From Reyranella sp. (lineage in GTDB: Bacteria; Pseudomonadota; Alphaproteobacteria; Reyranellales; Reyranellaceae): DNA of 8,532 nt. Under the pieces are notes generated by a model, which was given only the letters and a program-made list of their open reading frames with translations, was not told where the DNA came from and searched no databases. Both the position numbers and the translations under genes were made by a program. The stretch spans positions 1-8,532 of the forward strand of contig SCVT01000619.1 of assembly GCA_004296815.1 (NCBI GenBank), in the 5' to 3' direction. This document shows, piece by piece, positions 1 to 6,803 of this stretch (positions within the stretch are counted from its first letter, which is position 1; every line of letters starts with the position of its first letter).

Positions 1-497
1 TCGAGCTGATGGCCGGCACGGTGGCCGAGAACATCGCGCGCTTCGATCCGCAGGCCGCCTCCGAGACGATCATCGCGGCAGCCAAGGCGGCGGGCGTGCA
101 CGAGCTGATCGTCACCCTGCCCAACGGCTACGATACCGAGATCGGTGAGCAGGGCAGCGTTCTCTCCGCCGGTCAGCAGCAGCGCGTCGCGCTCGCGCGC
201 GCCCTCTACGACGATCCCTTCCTGGTGGTGCTCGACGAGCCCAACTCCAATCTCGACGCGGAGGGCGAGGAAGCCCTCGGCCGCGCCATCGCCGGCGTGC
301 GGACGCGCGGCGGCATCGTCGTGATCGTAGCCCACCGGCCCAACGCGCTGGCCGCGGTCGATCAGGTCCTGGTGATGCGGCAGGGCCGCATGCAGGCCTT
401 CGGCCCGAGAGAAGAGGTGCTGGGCAAGGTCGTGCGGCTGGCTGCCGGCCATCCGGCTCCCGCGTCGTCGGTCGAGCCCGCGAGGAAGGTGTCGTGA
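1..497 (+). CDS. Type I secretion ABC transporter, C-terminal ATPase part (PrtD-like), 5' partial
   Basis: This is the C-terminal end of an inner-membrane ABC exporter that powers one-step secretion of a substrate through a type I system. The frame is open from base 3; an ATG at 9 is internal, because the residues before and after it (ELMAGTVAENIARF) match the conserved stretch just after the Q-loop in PrtD/HlyB proteins. About 164 residues are visible. They include the ABC signature LSAGQQQR (codons 162-185), Walker B LVVLDEP with catalytic Glu at 237-239, the D-loop NLD, and the H-loop VAHRP with His at 333-335. LSAGQ in place of LSGGQ is a mild variant. The Walker A motif and transmembrane domain lie left of the window. 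The stop overlaps the start of the adaptor gene, so the two are almost certainly co-translated. The secreted substrate is not visible. The family assignment is firm; the exact substrate class is unknown. Confidence 0.92.
   Translation, partial: ELMAGTVAENIARFDPQAASETIIAAAKAAGVHELIVTLPNGYDTEIGEQGSVLSAGQQQRVALARALYDDPFLVVLDEPNSNLDAEGEEALGRAIAGVRTRGGIVVIVAHRPNALAAVDQVLVMRQGRMQAFGPREEVLGKVVRLAAGHPAPASSVEPARKVS
483..489 (+). promoter_or_regulatory. Shine-Dalgarno of the secretion adaptor gene
   Basis: AGGAAGG lies inside the last codons of the ABC transporter gene, 7 nt before ATG 497 and 4 nt before the alternative GTG 494. The spacing favours the ATG slightly. Its position inside the upstream gene fits coupled translation. 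Confidence 0.5.
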
Positions 498-1801
498 TGA
501 CCGCAAGCAGCAACGCCCATCGCTCGCTCCGCCGCCATCTCCTTGCCGGCGTCGCCGTCGCGCTCCTGCTCACTGTCGGCGTCGGCGGCTGGGCGGCCAC
601 CAGCCGGCTCTCGGGCGCCGCGATCGCGCAGGGGCAGCTCGTCGTCGACAGCAACGTCAAGAAGGTCCAGCACCCGACCGGCGGCGTGGTCGGCGAGCTG
701 CTGGTGCGCGATGGCGCGCGCGTCCGGGCCGGCGACATCGTCGTCCGCCTCGATGACACGCAGACCCGCGCCAATCTCGGCATCGTGTTGAAGAGCCTGG
801 ACGAGCTCACGGCACGCCGGGCGCGCAACGAAGCGGAGCGCGACGGCGCGGCGGAGGTGGCCTTCCCCGCCGACCTGACGGCGCGGCTCGCCGACCCGCA
901 GGTCGCGACACTGGTCCGCGGCGAGAGCCGGCTGTTCGAGATCCGCCAAGCGGCGCGCGGCGGCCAGAAGGCCCAGCTCCGCGAGCGCATCGCCCAGCTC
1001 AACGAGGAGATCAAGGGCGTCTCCATGCAACGCGAGGCGCGCGAGCAGGAGCTCGAGTGGATCGGCCGCGAACTGAAGGGCGTGCGTGAGCTGTGGGACA
1101 AGAACCTGATCCCCTATGCGCGCGTCACGACGCTGGAGCGCGACCAGTCGCGCCTCGGCGGCGAGCGCGGCCACCTCACCGCCGCCGTCGCCCAGTCGCG
1201 CGGCAAGATCGGCGAGCTCGAGCTGCAGATCCTGCAGATCGACCAGGACATGCGCGCCGAGACCGGCAAGGAACTTGCCGAGATCCGCGCAAAGGAAGCC
1301 GAACTGGTGGAGAAGAAGGTCGCGGCCGAGGACCAGCTGAAGCGTATCGACATCCGCGCGCCGCAGGACGGCGTGGTCCACCAGCTCGCCATCCACACGG
1401 TGGGCGGCGTCGTCACACCGGGCGAGCCGCTGATGGTCGTCGTGCCGGAGTCCGAAGCGCTCGTCGTTGAAGGCAAGCTGCCTCCGCAGGACATCGACCA
1501 GGTCCGGCTGGGCCAGCCGGCGTTCCTGCGCCTGTCGGCCTTCAGCCAGCAGACCACGCCGGTGCTGAACGGCACGGTGAGCCGGGTCTCCGCCGACGTG
1601 ACGCAGGATCCCAAGACCGGCACCTCCTTCTACACGATCCGCATCGCCGTGCCGGAAAGCGAGATGGCGCGGCTGGGCGAGGTGCGGCTGGTCGCTGGCA
1701 TGCCGGCCGAGATCTTCGTCCAGACCGGCGAGCGTGCGGTCCTTTCGTATCTGGTGAAGCCCCTCTCCGACCAGATCGCGCGGGCGTTCCGGGAACGCTG
1801 A
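497..1801 (+). CDS. HlyD/PrtE-type periplasmic adaptor of type I secretion system
   Basis: This is the membrane-fusion protein that links the inner-membrane ABC exporter to a TolC-like outer-membrane channel. It has 434 residues from ATG 497, a normal length for the PrtE/HlyD family. A short basic N-terminus (HRSLRRH) is followed by one hydrophobic anchor at about residues 14-33. Next come a biotinyl/lipoyl-like half at about 55-90 (VQHPTGGVVGELLVRDG) and a long Glu/Arg/Gln-rich helical hairpin at about 100-280. The second half of the lipoyl domain begins at RIDIRAPQDGVVHQL, followed by a beta-barrel domain. The C-terminus has the typical GMPAEIFVQTGER and a terminal helix with a basic end. 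The start is ambiguous: GTG at 494 is directly followed by ATG at 497, and an AGGAAGG Shine-Dalgarno at 483-489 could serve either. The upstream TGA shares a base with the ATG (TGATG), which indicates translational coupling. No TolC-like gene or RTX cargo follows within the window. Confidence 0.93.
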   Translation: MTASSNAHRSLRRHLLAGVAVALLLTVGVGGWAATSRLSGAAIAQGQLVVDSNVKKVQHPTGGVVGELLVRDGARVRAGDIVVRLDDTQTRANLGIVLKSLDELTARRARNEAERDGAAEVAFPADLTARLADPQVATLVRGESRLFEIRQAARGGQKAQLRERIAQLNEEIKGVSMQREAREQELEWIGRELKGVRELWDKNLIPYARVTTLERDQSRLGGERGHLTAAVAQSRGKIGELELQILQIDQDMRAETGKELAEIRAKEAELVEKKVAAEDQLKRIDIRAPQDGVVHQLAIHTVGGVVTPGEPLMVVVPESEALVVEGKLPPQDIDQVRLGQPAFLRLSAFSQQTTPVLNGTVSRVSADVTQDPKTGTSFYTIRIAVPESEMARLGEVRLVAGMPAEIFVQTGERAVLSYLVKPLSDQIARAFRER

Positions 1802-1844
1802 GCGAACCTGTCTCGCCCTGCAATTCCCAACGCTTCCAGCCTCC

Positions 1845-1875
1845 CCTCCCGACGCCTAAAGTCCGCGCCGGGAGG
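1845..1875 (+). promoter_or_regulatory. Candidate hairpin covering the Shine-Dalgarno of the first acyl-CoA dehydrogenase
   Basis: CCTCCCG at 1845-1851 is perfectly complementary to CGGGAGG at 1869-1875, with a 17-nt loop between them. The right arm contains the GGAGG ribosome-binding site at 1871-1875 of the gene starting at 1884. The left arm sits in a pyrimidine-rich run (about 1835-1850) with a second CCTCC register at 1840-1844, so alternative pairings exist. If it forms in the mRNA, it would mask the ribosome-binding site. The complementarity is seen directly; a regulatory role is inferred. Chance pairing is quite possible in GC-rich DNA. Confidence 0.35.
1871..1875 (+). promoter_or_regulatory. 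Strong Shine-Dalgarno of first acyl-CoA dehydrogenase
   Basis: GGAGG followed by AAAGATCG puts the ATG at 1884 8 nt downstream. It decides the start of this gene. The 82-nt gap before it (1802-1883) separates the secretion genes from the dehydrogenase pair. I see no convincing -35/-10 promoter in that gap and no T-tailed terminator. Confidence 0.75.
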
Positions 1876-1883
1876 AAAGATCG

Positions 1884-3014
1884 ATGAAGTTCAGCTTCTC
1901 CAGCGAGCAGGAAGAGTTCCGCACCAGCCTGCGCCGCTTCCTGGCGGAACGGTCGCCCACCAAGGAGGTGCGGCGCCTCATGGCCGGCGACGCGGGCTTC
2001 GAGCGTGACGCCTGGAAGAAGCTCAACGCCGAGCTCGGCCTCACCGCCGTGCGCATCCCCGAGGCCTATGGCGGCCAGGGCTTCGGTTTCGGCGAGCTCG
2101 GCATCGTGCTGGAGGAGATGGGCCGCGCCTTGCTGTGCGCGCCCTACTTCTCGACCACGGTGCTGGCGACCGGCTCGATCCTCAATGCGGGCAAGGAAGC
2201 CGAGAAGCAAATGCTGCTGCCGGGCATCGCTGCCGGCGACACCGTGGCAACGCTCGCCTGGGTCGAGGATCCGGCGCACTGGGACGCCGAAGCGACGGCG
2301 GTCACCGCGACGGCTGCCGGCAAGGGCTACACGCTCGACGGCTTCAAGAGCTACGTGATCGACGGTCACACCGCCGATCTCATCGTGGTGCTGGCGCGTG
2401 CGCCGGGCAGCACGGGCTCGACCGGCCTGTCGCTGTTCACCGTGAAGGGCGATGCCAAGGGCCTGACGCGCAAGCCGCTCAAGACCATGGACGAGACCCG
2501 CAAGCTCGCCCGGCTCGACTTCAAGGGTGTCGAGGCGACCCTGCTCGGCGAGGCCGGCGCCGCCGCCGCGCCGTTCGCGCGCACCATGACCGAAGCCGCG
2601 GTCTGCCTCGCCAACGAGACGGCGGGCGTGGCCGAGCGGCTGCGCGAGGACGCGCTGGCTTACGCGCAGATGCGCATGCAGTTCGGCCGGCCGATCGCCT
2701 CCTTCCAGTCGATGAAGCACAAGCAGGCCGACATGCTGGTCGATGTCGAGCTGGCCAAGTCGGCCGCCTACTACGCCGCCGCCGCACTCGACGAAGGCGA
2801 CAACGATGTCGAGGCCGTGGCGTCGCTCGCCAAGGCGGCGACCAGCGAAGCGGCGCTGCAGACGGCGATCCACGCCATCCAGGTCCACGGCGGCATCGGC
2901 TTCACCTGGGACAACGACACCCATCTCTGGTTCAAGCGCGCCAAGAGCTCCGAGATCATGCTGGGCGATGCCCATCATCATCGCGAGCTGATGATGCAGC
3001 GCTGGGCGGCGTGA
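1884..3014 (+). CDS. Acyl-CoA dehydrogenase, small/non-catalytic-type subunit of a pair
   Basis: This is a FAD-type acyl-CoA dehydrogenase family protein of 376 residues. The family introduces a 2,3-trans double bond into an acyl-CoA and passes electrons to ETF. The N-terminal helical domain (about 1-120) has FSFSSEQEEFRTSLRRFL and PEAYGGQGFGFGELG. A middle beta domain covers about 121-225. The C-terminal helical domain has YAQMRMQFGRPIASFQ (about 260-275) and IQVHGGIGFTWDNDTHLW (about 332-349). The usual GT-x-EIQR loop near the C-terminus is missing: the chain reads SSEIMLGDAHHHRELMMQRW and stops. The position in the G-helix that carries Glu in isovaleryl-CoA dehydrogenase is Ala in my ungapped alignment. 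Both points suggest a subunit that depends on a partner for a complete active site, as in the actinobacterial FadE26-FadE27 and FadE28-FadE29 heterotetramers. The partner would be the gene starting 10 nt downstream. Substrate is unknown; a bulky or branched acyl-CoA is an inference. Confidence 0.9.
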   Translation: MKFSFSSEQEEFRTSLRRFLAERSPTKEVRRLMAGDAGFERDAWKKLNAELGLTAVRIPEAYGGQGFGFGELGIVLEEMGRALLCAPYFSTTVLATGSILNAGKEAEKQMLLPGIAAGDTVATLAWVEDPAHWDAEATAVTATAAGKGYTLDGFKSYVIDGHTADLIVVLARAPGSTGSTGLSLFTVKGDAKGLTRKPLKTMDETRKLARLDFKGVEATLLGEAGAAAAPFARTMTEAAVCLANETAGVAERLREDALAYAQMRMQFGRPIASFQSMKHKQADMLVDVELAKSAAYYAAAALDEGDNDVEAVASLAKAATSEAALQTAIHAIQVHGGIGFTWDNDTHLWFKRAKSSEIMLGDAHHHRELMMQRWAA

Positions 3015-3020
3015 GGAGAG
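3014..3020 (+). promoter_or_regulatory. Shine-Dalgarno of second acyl-CoA dehydrogenase
   Basis: AGGAGAG starts at the last base of the upstream stop codon (TGA 3012-3014) and ends 4 nt before ATG 3025; its AGGAG core leaves a 6-nt spacing. It confirms this start and fits an operon with the first dehydrogenase. Confidence 0.75.
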
Positions 3021-3024
3021 GAAG

Positions 3025-4281
3025 ATGAGCGAACTCACCGAAGACTCCGTCCGCGCCGAGGTGCGCGCCTGGCTCGAAGCCAACTGGAGCCCCGAGCTCG
3101 GCCTGGTCGAGTGGCGCAACAGGCTGGCCGATTCCGGCTGGGGCGTGCCGACCTGGCCCAAGCAATGGTACGGCCGCGACCTGCCGCAGGCCTTCCAGGC
3201 CGTGGTCGACGAGGAGTTCGCGCGCATCGGCGCCATCGGCGTCGCCAAGGCGGGCATCCGTACGCTCGCCGCGGCCACGATCCTGGCGCACGGCACCGAC
3301 CTGCATAAGGAGAAGTACCTGCGCCGCATCCTCACCGGCGAGGACACGTGGTGCCAGCTCTTCAGCGAGCCCGGCTCGGGCTCGGACGTGGCGGGCGCCG
3401 TCACGCGCGCGGAGATGCGCGGCAACAAGTGGGTGGTGAACGGCCAGAAGGTCTGGACCACCAGCGCGCACCACGCGCACTGGGGCCTCCTGCTCGCCCG
3501 CACCGACTGGGACCAGGTCAAGCACAAGGGCCTCTCCTACTTCATCATCGACATGCACCAGCCCGGCGTGAAGGTGCAGCCGCTGAAGCAGATGAACGGC
3601 CATGCCTCGTTCAACCAGGTGTTCCTGACCGACGCGATCGTCGAGCCGGAATTCCTGGTCTCCAATGTCGGTGACGGCTGGGCGGTGACGACGACGACCT
3701 TGATGCACGAGCGCCGCGGCGCCGACGGCCTGCGCACCTGGGCAATGGGCTCGGACCGCAAGGGTCGTGCCTACGACGAGGAGCGGGCCGAGATCGCGAC
3801 GACGATGGAGCCCTACAAGTGGTATCCGCAGCGCGCCGGCCGCGTCGACCTGATCCTGCAGCGCGCCAAGGAGACCGGGAAGCTCGCCGATCCCGTGGTG
3901 CGCCAGGAGATCGCCAAGCTGCTGATGATGTCCAAGGCCGCGGAATGGACGGCCCGCCGCGCCCGCGCCGCCGCCCAGCAGGGCAAGCCGCAGGGACCAG
4001 AAGGCTCGCTCGGCAAGCTGGTCTCGAGCCACGTGGCGCGCGCCGCAGCGCGTGTGCACACCCAGCTCACCGGCGCCGACGCGCTGCTCTCGGGCGCTGA
4101 CAGCCCGATGGGCGGCACGATCGCCGAGATCCTGGTGTCGGTGCCGGCAACCTCGATCGCCGGCGGCACCGACGAGATCCAGCGCAACATCATCGCCGAA
4201 CGCGTGCTCAAGATGCCGAAGGAGCCGAGCGTCGACACCACCAAGCCGTTCCGCGACGTGCCGCGCAACACGGTGCGTTAG
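3025..4281 (+). CDS. Acyl-CoA dehydrogenase, catalytic-type subunit of a pair (FadE26-like)
   Basis: This is a 418-residue acyl-CoA dehydrogenase, probably soluble and electron-transferring to ETF. The key blocks are WPKQWYGRDLP near residue 45, ILAHGTDLHKEKYLRRI at about 86-102, and the flavin/substrate motif WCQLFSEPGSGSDVAG at 109-124. WVVNGQKVWTTSA follows at 136-148 and the FAD/dimer motif GGTDEIQRNIIAERVL at 380-395. The classical MCAD catalytic Glu, just before GT in YEGT, is replaced by Gly380. Instead, Glu229 in TLMHERRG sits where isovaleryl- and long-chain-type enzymes carry their base, so the enzyme should still be active with an alternative catalytic residue. This layout resembles FadE26-type subunits. 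The stretch 243-295 is an acidic and basic insert typical of this longer subgroup. It follows the first dehydrogenase by 10 nt with its own ribosome-binding site, so the two probably assemble together. Confidence 0.92.
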   Translation: MSELTEDSVRAEVRAWLEANWSPELGLVEWRNRLADSGWGVPTWPKQWYGRDLPQAFQAVVDEEFARIGAIGVAKAGIRTLAAATILAHGTDLHKEKYLRRILTGEDTWCQLFSEPGSGSDVAGAVTRAEMRGNKWVVNGQKVWTTSAHHAHWGLLLARTDWDQVKHKGLSYFIIDMHQPGVKVQPLKQMNGHASFNQVFLTDAIVEPEFLVSNVGDGWAVTTTTLMHERRGADGLRTWAMGSDRKGRAYDEERAEIATTMEPYKWYPQRAGRVDLILQRAKETGKLADPVVRQEIAKLLMMSKAAEWTARRARAAAQQGKPQGPEGSLGKLVSSHVARAAARVHTQLTGADALLSGADSPMGGTIAEILVSVPATSIAGGTDEIQRNIIAERVLKMPKEPSVDTTKPFRDVPRNTVR

Positions 4282-4298
4282 AACTGCAGGCTGTCGGG

Positions 4299-4334
4299 CG
4301 GCGGCACTACCGGCTTTTGACAGGGATGCCGCCG
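4299..4334 (+). terminator. Candidate stem-loop between the dehydrogenase pair and the porin gene
   Basis: CGGCGGCA at 4299-4306 is perfectly complementary to TGCCGCCG at 4327-4334, giving an 8-bp GC-rich stem with a 20-nt loop. It starts 18 nt after the dehydrogenase stop and ends 17 nt before the porin ATG. There is no T-run after it, so it is not a classical Rho-independent terminator. It could be an attenuator, an mRNA-stabilising structure, or chance. No clear promoter was found in this 70-nt gap. Confidence 0.3.
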
Positions 4335-4351
4335 ACCGGTGACACTTCGTC

Positions 4352-5149
4352 ATGTCCCGAACCGCGCTTCGACTCGCCGCCTGCACGATGCTGTGGATGG
4401 CTTGTTGCGGCGGCCAGGCGGCGGCGGACGACAAGAAGTGGCACGGGCCGTTCGGTGGCGCCTTCTCGGCCAGCATCTCGGCCGTGACGGACTATTCCTT
4501 CGCCGGTATCTCGCAGACCAACCGCCAGCCGGCGATCCAGCCCAGCTTCCACTACCGGACCGGGTCGTTCACCAACCAGTTCGACCTCTGGGCCTATGTC
4601 GGCCTGTGGGGCAGCAACATCGAGTTCCCGAGCTCCGGCAAGGGCATCGAGATCGACTACATGACCGGCCTGAAGGCGCGCGCCTTCGAGAAGCGGCTGA
4701 GCGTCGAGCTGGGCTATGTGCGCTACACCTATCCCGGCAGTCCCGCCGAGCTGCAATACGACTATGGCGACTTCATCGCGACGCTCGGCTGGGACTTCGA
4801 CATCTTCCAGATCAACGGACGCATCCGCTACAGCCCCAACAGCTTCGGCAACTCCGGCATGGCGTGGAACAAGCGCGTGCAGGCCTCGGTGCCGCTCCCC
4901 TTCCTGAGCTTCAACGAGAACTTCTCGTTCAAGGTCTACGGGACGCTCGGCAACCAGTGGGTCGACAACTTCATGAACTACGGCCTTCCCAGCAACGACT
5001 ACTGGTACTGGCAGACCGGCCTTGTGATGACGGCCTATGGGCTCGACTTCACCGTGGCTTATACCGACACGTCCATCGACTACGCCGGGTGCGGCTTCAC
5101 CCCGAACTGCGAGAGTCGTGTCATCTTCGGCGTCACAAAGGTGTTCTAG
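4352..5149 (+). CDS. TorF-family putative outer-membrane porin
   Basis: This is a 265-residue protein with a likely signal peptide: basic MSRTALR, a hydrophobic core at about 7-18, and cleavage near AAA|DDK at residues 23-26. The mature chain alternates polar and aromatic residues as an outer-membrane beta-barrel does, and it ends in RVIFGVTKVF with a terminal Phe, the usual barrel-assembly signal. DYSFAGISQTNRQPAIQ, VGLWGSNIEF and EIDYMTGL match the pattern of the TorF/TIGR02001 putative porin family. Two cysteines near the C-terminus (GCGFTPNCESR) could form a disulfide. Its expected role is passive entry of small solutes; the solute is unknown. The start is supported by the signal peptide rather than by a ribosome site, since none is strong before ATG 4352. 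The next gene starts 4 nt after its stop, so porin and amidohydrolase are probably co-translated. Confidence 0.85.
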   Translation: MSRTALRLAACTMLWMACCGGQAAADDKKWHGPFGGAFSASISAVTDYSFAGISQTNRQPAIQPSFHYRTGSFTNQFDLWAYVGLWGSNIEFPSSGKGIEIDYMTGLKARAFEKRLSVELGYVRYTYPGSPAELQYDYGDFIATLGWDFDIFQINGRIRYSPNSFGNSGMAWNKRVQASVPLPFLSFNENFSFKVYGTLGNQWVDNFMNYGLPSNDYWYWQTGLVMTAYGLDFTVAYTDTSIDYAGCGFTPNCESRVIFGVTKVF

Positions 5150-5153
5150 CGTC

Positions 5154-6803
5154 ATGAGTTCCGGTCAGATCACGATCTTCCGCTCCCGTCGCATCCTCAC
5201 GATGAACCCTGCCCGTCCCGAGGCCACGCATGTGGCCGTGCGCGACGGTCGCATCCTGGGCGTCGGTCCGCTCGAGGAGCTCGTCGGGTGGGGGGCCCAT
5301 CGGATCGACGAGACCTTCGCCGACAAGGTGCTGATGCCGGGCCTCGTCGAGGGCCACAGCCATGCCGCCGAAGGGACCTTCTGGCGCTATCCCTATGTCG
5401 GCCGTTTCGACCGCATGGATCCGGAAGGCAAGATCTGGCCGGGTGCTGCGTCGATCGACGAGGTGGTGAGCCGGCTGCAGGACGCCGAGCGCAAGCTGCC
5501 GACGGGCACCGCCCCGCTGTCGGGCTGGGGCCTCGACCCGATCTACTACGGCGATCGCCGCGTGATGCGCGCCGACTTCGATCGCGCCTCGACCACACGC
5601 GCCGTCGGCGTGATGCACGCGAGCGGCCACATCTTCAACGTCAACAGCCGTGCGCTCGAGCTCGCCGGCCTGCTGAAGCCAGGCGTCAACCATCCCGGCA
5701 TTCCGCTTGGACCCGACGGCCTGCCGAGCGGCGAGCTGAAAGGCCCGGAAGCGATGACCCTGGTCGGCGCCCATGTCGGCTTCGACCGCGAGGCTCTGGC
5801 CAACGACGAGCCCGGCCTGCGCCGCTTCGCCAAGCTCTGCGTGCGCCAGGGCGTGACGACCGCCACCGATCTCGCGAACCTGCTGCCCGACGAAGCGGTT
5901 GCCATGATGCAGCGTGTGACGGGCGAGGCGCAGTTTCCCGTCCGCATCGTCTCGTTCCGGCGCTTCCAAGCGCTGACACCCGAGCAGGCCGTCGACATCG
6001 CGCTCGCGCTCAAGGGCAAGTCGACCGACCGGCTACGCGTCGGCGCCATCAAGCTGTTCGTCGACGGCTCGATCCAGGGCTTCTCGGCGCGGCTGCGCTG
6101 GCCCGGCTACTACAATGGTGCGGAGAACGGCCTCTGGTACACGCCACCCGAGACCATCGCCGGCCTCTACCGGCTGGCCCTGCAGAAGGGCGTGCTGGTG
6201 CACAGCCACACCAACGGCGACCAGGCGACCGAGATGGCGCTGGATTGCCTCGAGGGCGCGCTGCTCGACCATCCGGCGCGCGACCATCGCTTCACCCTGC
6301 AGCACTGCCAGCTCGCCGACGCCGCCCAGTTCCGCCGCATGGCGCGACTCGGCATGTGCGCCAACCTCTTCCCCAACCATCACTTCTACTGGGGCGACCA
6401 GCACTACGAGACGACGGTGGGCCCGGAGCGCGCCATGCGCATGAATGCCTGCGCGACGGCCCTGGCCAACGGTGTGCCGCTCGCCATCCATTCCGACGCG
6501 CCGGTGACGCCGCTCGGCCCCCTGTTCACCGCCTGGTGCGCGGTCAACCGGCGCACCGCCAGCGGCCGTTTCCTGGGCACCAGCGAACGCATCTCCGTGG
6601 CCGATGCCCTGCGTACGATCACGCTCGGCGCCGCCTGGACGCTCAAGCTCGACGGCGAGGTGGGCTCGATCGAGGTCGGCAAGCGTGCCGACTTCGCCGT
6701 GCTGGAGGACGACCCGCTCGCGATCGCGCCGGAGAACCTCAAGGACGTGCGCATCTGGGGCACCGTGCAGGGCGGCCGCCTGTTCCCCGCCGCATCGGCA
6801 TGA
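5154..6803 (+). CDS. YtcJ-like metal-dependent amidohydrolase (amidohydrolase-3 family)
   Basis: This is a 549-residue hydrolase of the amidohydrolase superfamily, with a TIM barrel holding one or two divalent metals and a small beta-sandwich formed by both termini. Family members cleave C-N bonds in amides, formamides or cyclic amides. Visible features are the N-terminal sandwich (ILTMNP, VAVRDGRILGVG), the metal motif PGLVEGHSH with His68 and His70, and Lys300 in VGAIKLFVDGS, a candidate carbamylated metal bridge. Also visible are His350/His352 in HSHTNGD, His384 in LQHCQL, and Asp448 in HSDAPVTP. The C-terminal GSIEVGKRADFAVLEDDPL is the usual closing strand. The block NHHFYWGDQHYETTVGPERA marks a subgroup I know only as uncharacterised. 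All expected metal ligands are present, so it should be active. There is no signal peptide, hence cytoplasmic. ATG 5154 is chosen because the sandwich begins there; a longer in-frame start at 5037 would overlap the porin gene. The substrate is unknown. Confidence 0.9.
   Translation: MSSGQITIFRSRRILTMNPARPEATHVAVRDGRILGVGPLEELVGWGAHRIDETFADKVLMPGLVEGHSHAAEGTFWRYPYVGRFDRMDPEGKIWPGAASIDEVVSRLQDAERKLPTGTAPLSGWGLDPIYYGDRRVMRADFDRASTTRAVGVMHASGHIFNVNSRALELAGLLKPGVNHPGIPLGPDGLPSGELKGPEAMTLVGAHVGFDREALANDEPGLRRFAKLCVRQGVTTATDLANLLPDEAVAMMQRVTGEAQFPVRIVSFRRFQALTPEQAVDIALALKGKSTDRLRVGAIKLFVDGSIQGFSARLRWPGYYNGAENGLWYTPPETIAGLYRLALQKGVLVHSHTNGDQATEMALDCLEGALLDHPARDHRFTLQHCQLADAAQFRRMARLGMCANLFPNHHFYWGDQHYETTVGPERAMRMNACATALANGVPLAIHSDAPVTPLGPLFTAWCAVNRRTASGRFLGTSERISVADALRTITLGAAWTLKLDGEVGSIEVGKRADFAVLEDDPLAIAPENLKDVRIWGTVQGGRLFPAASA

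Noticed and set aside
2973..2996. Inverted repeat CATCATC / GATGATG near the end of the first dehydrogenase
   Set aside because: It is explained by the codons of a His-His-His and Met-Met stretch in the protein; short and AT-moderate, with no sign of a separate function.
1542..3527. Very long minus-strand open frame (661 codons) opposite the adaptor 3' end and the dehydrogenase genes
   Set aside because: It reads as low-complexity Arg/Ala/Gly-rich sequence with no recognisable domain and lies antisense to two clearly conserved genes; GC-rich codon bias keeps stops out of this frame.
2956..4476. 506-codon minus-strand open frame opposite the second dehydrogenase and porin start
   Set aside because: Same cause: an antisense shadow of a strong plus-strand gene, spanning a real intergenic gap with no family resemblance.
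5037..5153. Longer amidohydrolase start inside the porin gene
   Set aside because: The extra residues are a shadow of the porin frame; the N-terminal beta-sandwich sequence begins at ATG 5154.
4339..5157. 272-codon plus-strand frame overlapping the porin
   Set aside because: It is a frame-shifted shadow with Arg/Leu-rich composition. The other frame has a signal peptide, family motifs and a C-terminal Phe.
5288..6799. Extended N-terminus for the GTPase, since its frame is open back to 5288
   Set aside because: The upstream part is the +1 shadow of the amidohydrolase (Arg-rich nonsense). The P-loop begins 11 residues after ATG 6800, which is the normal position for this family.
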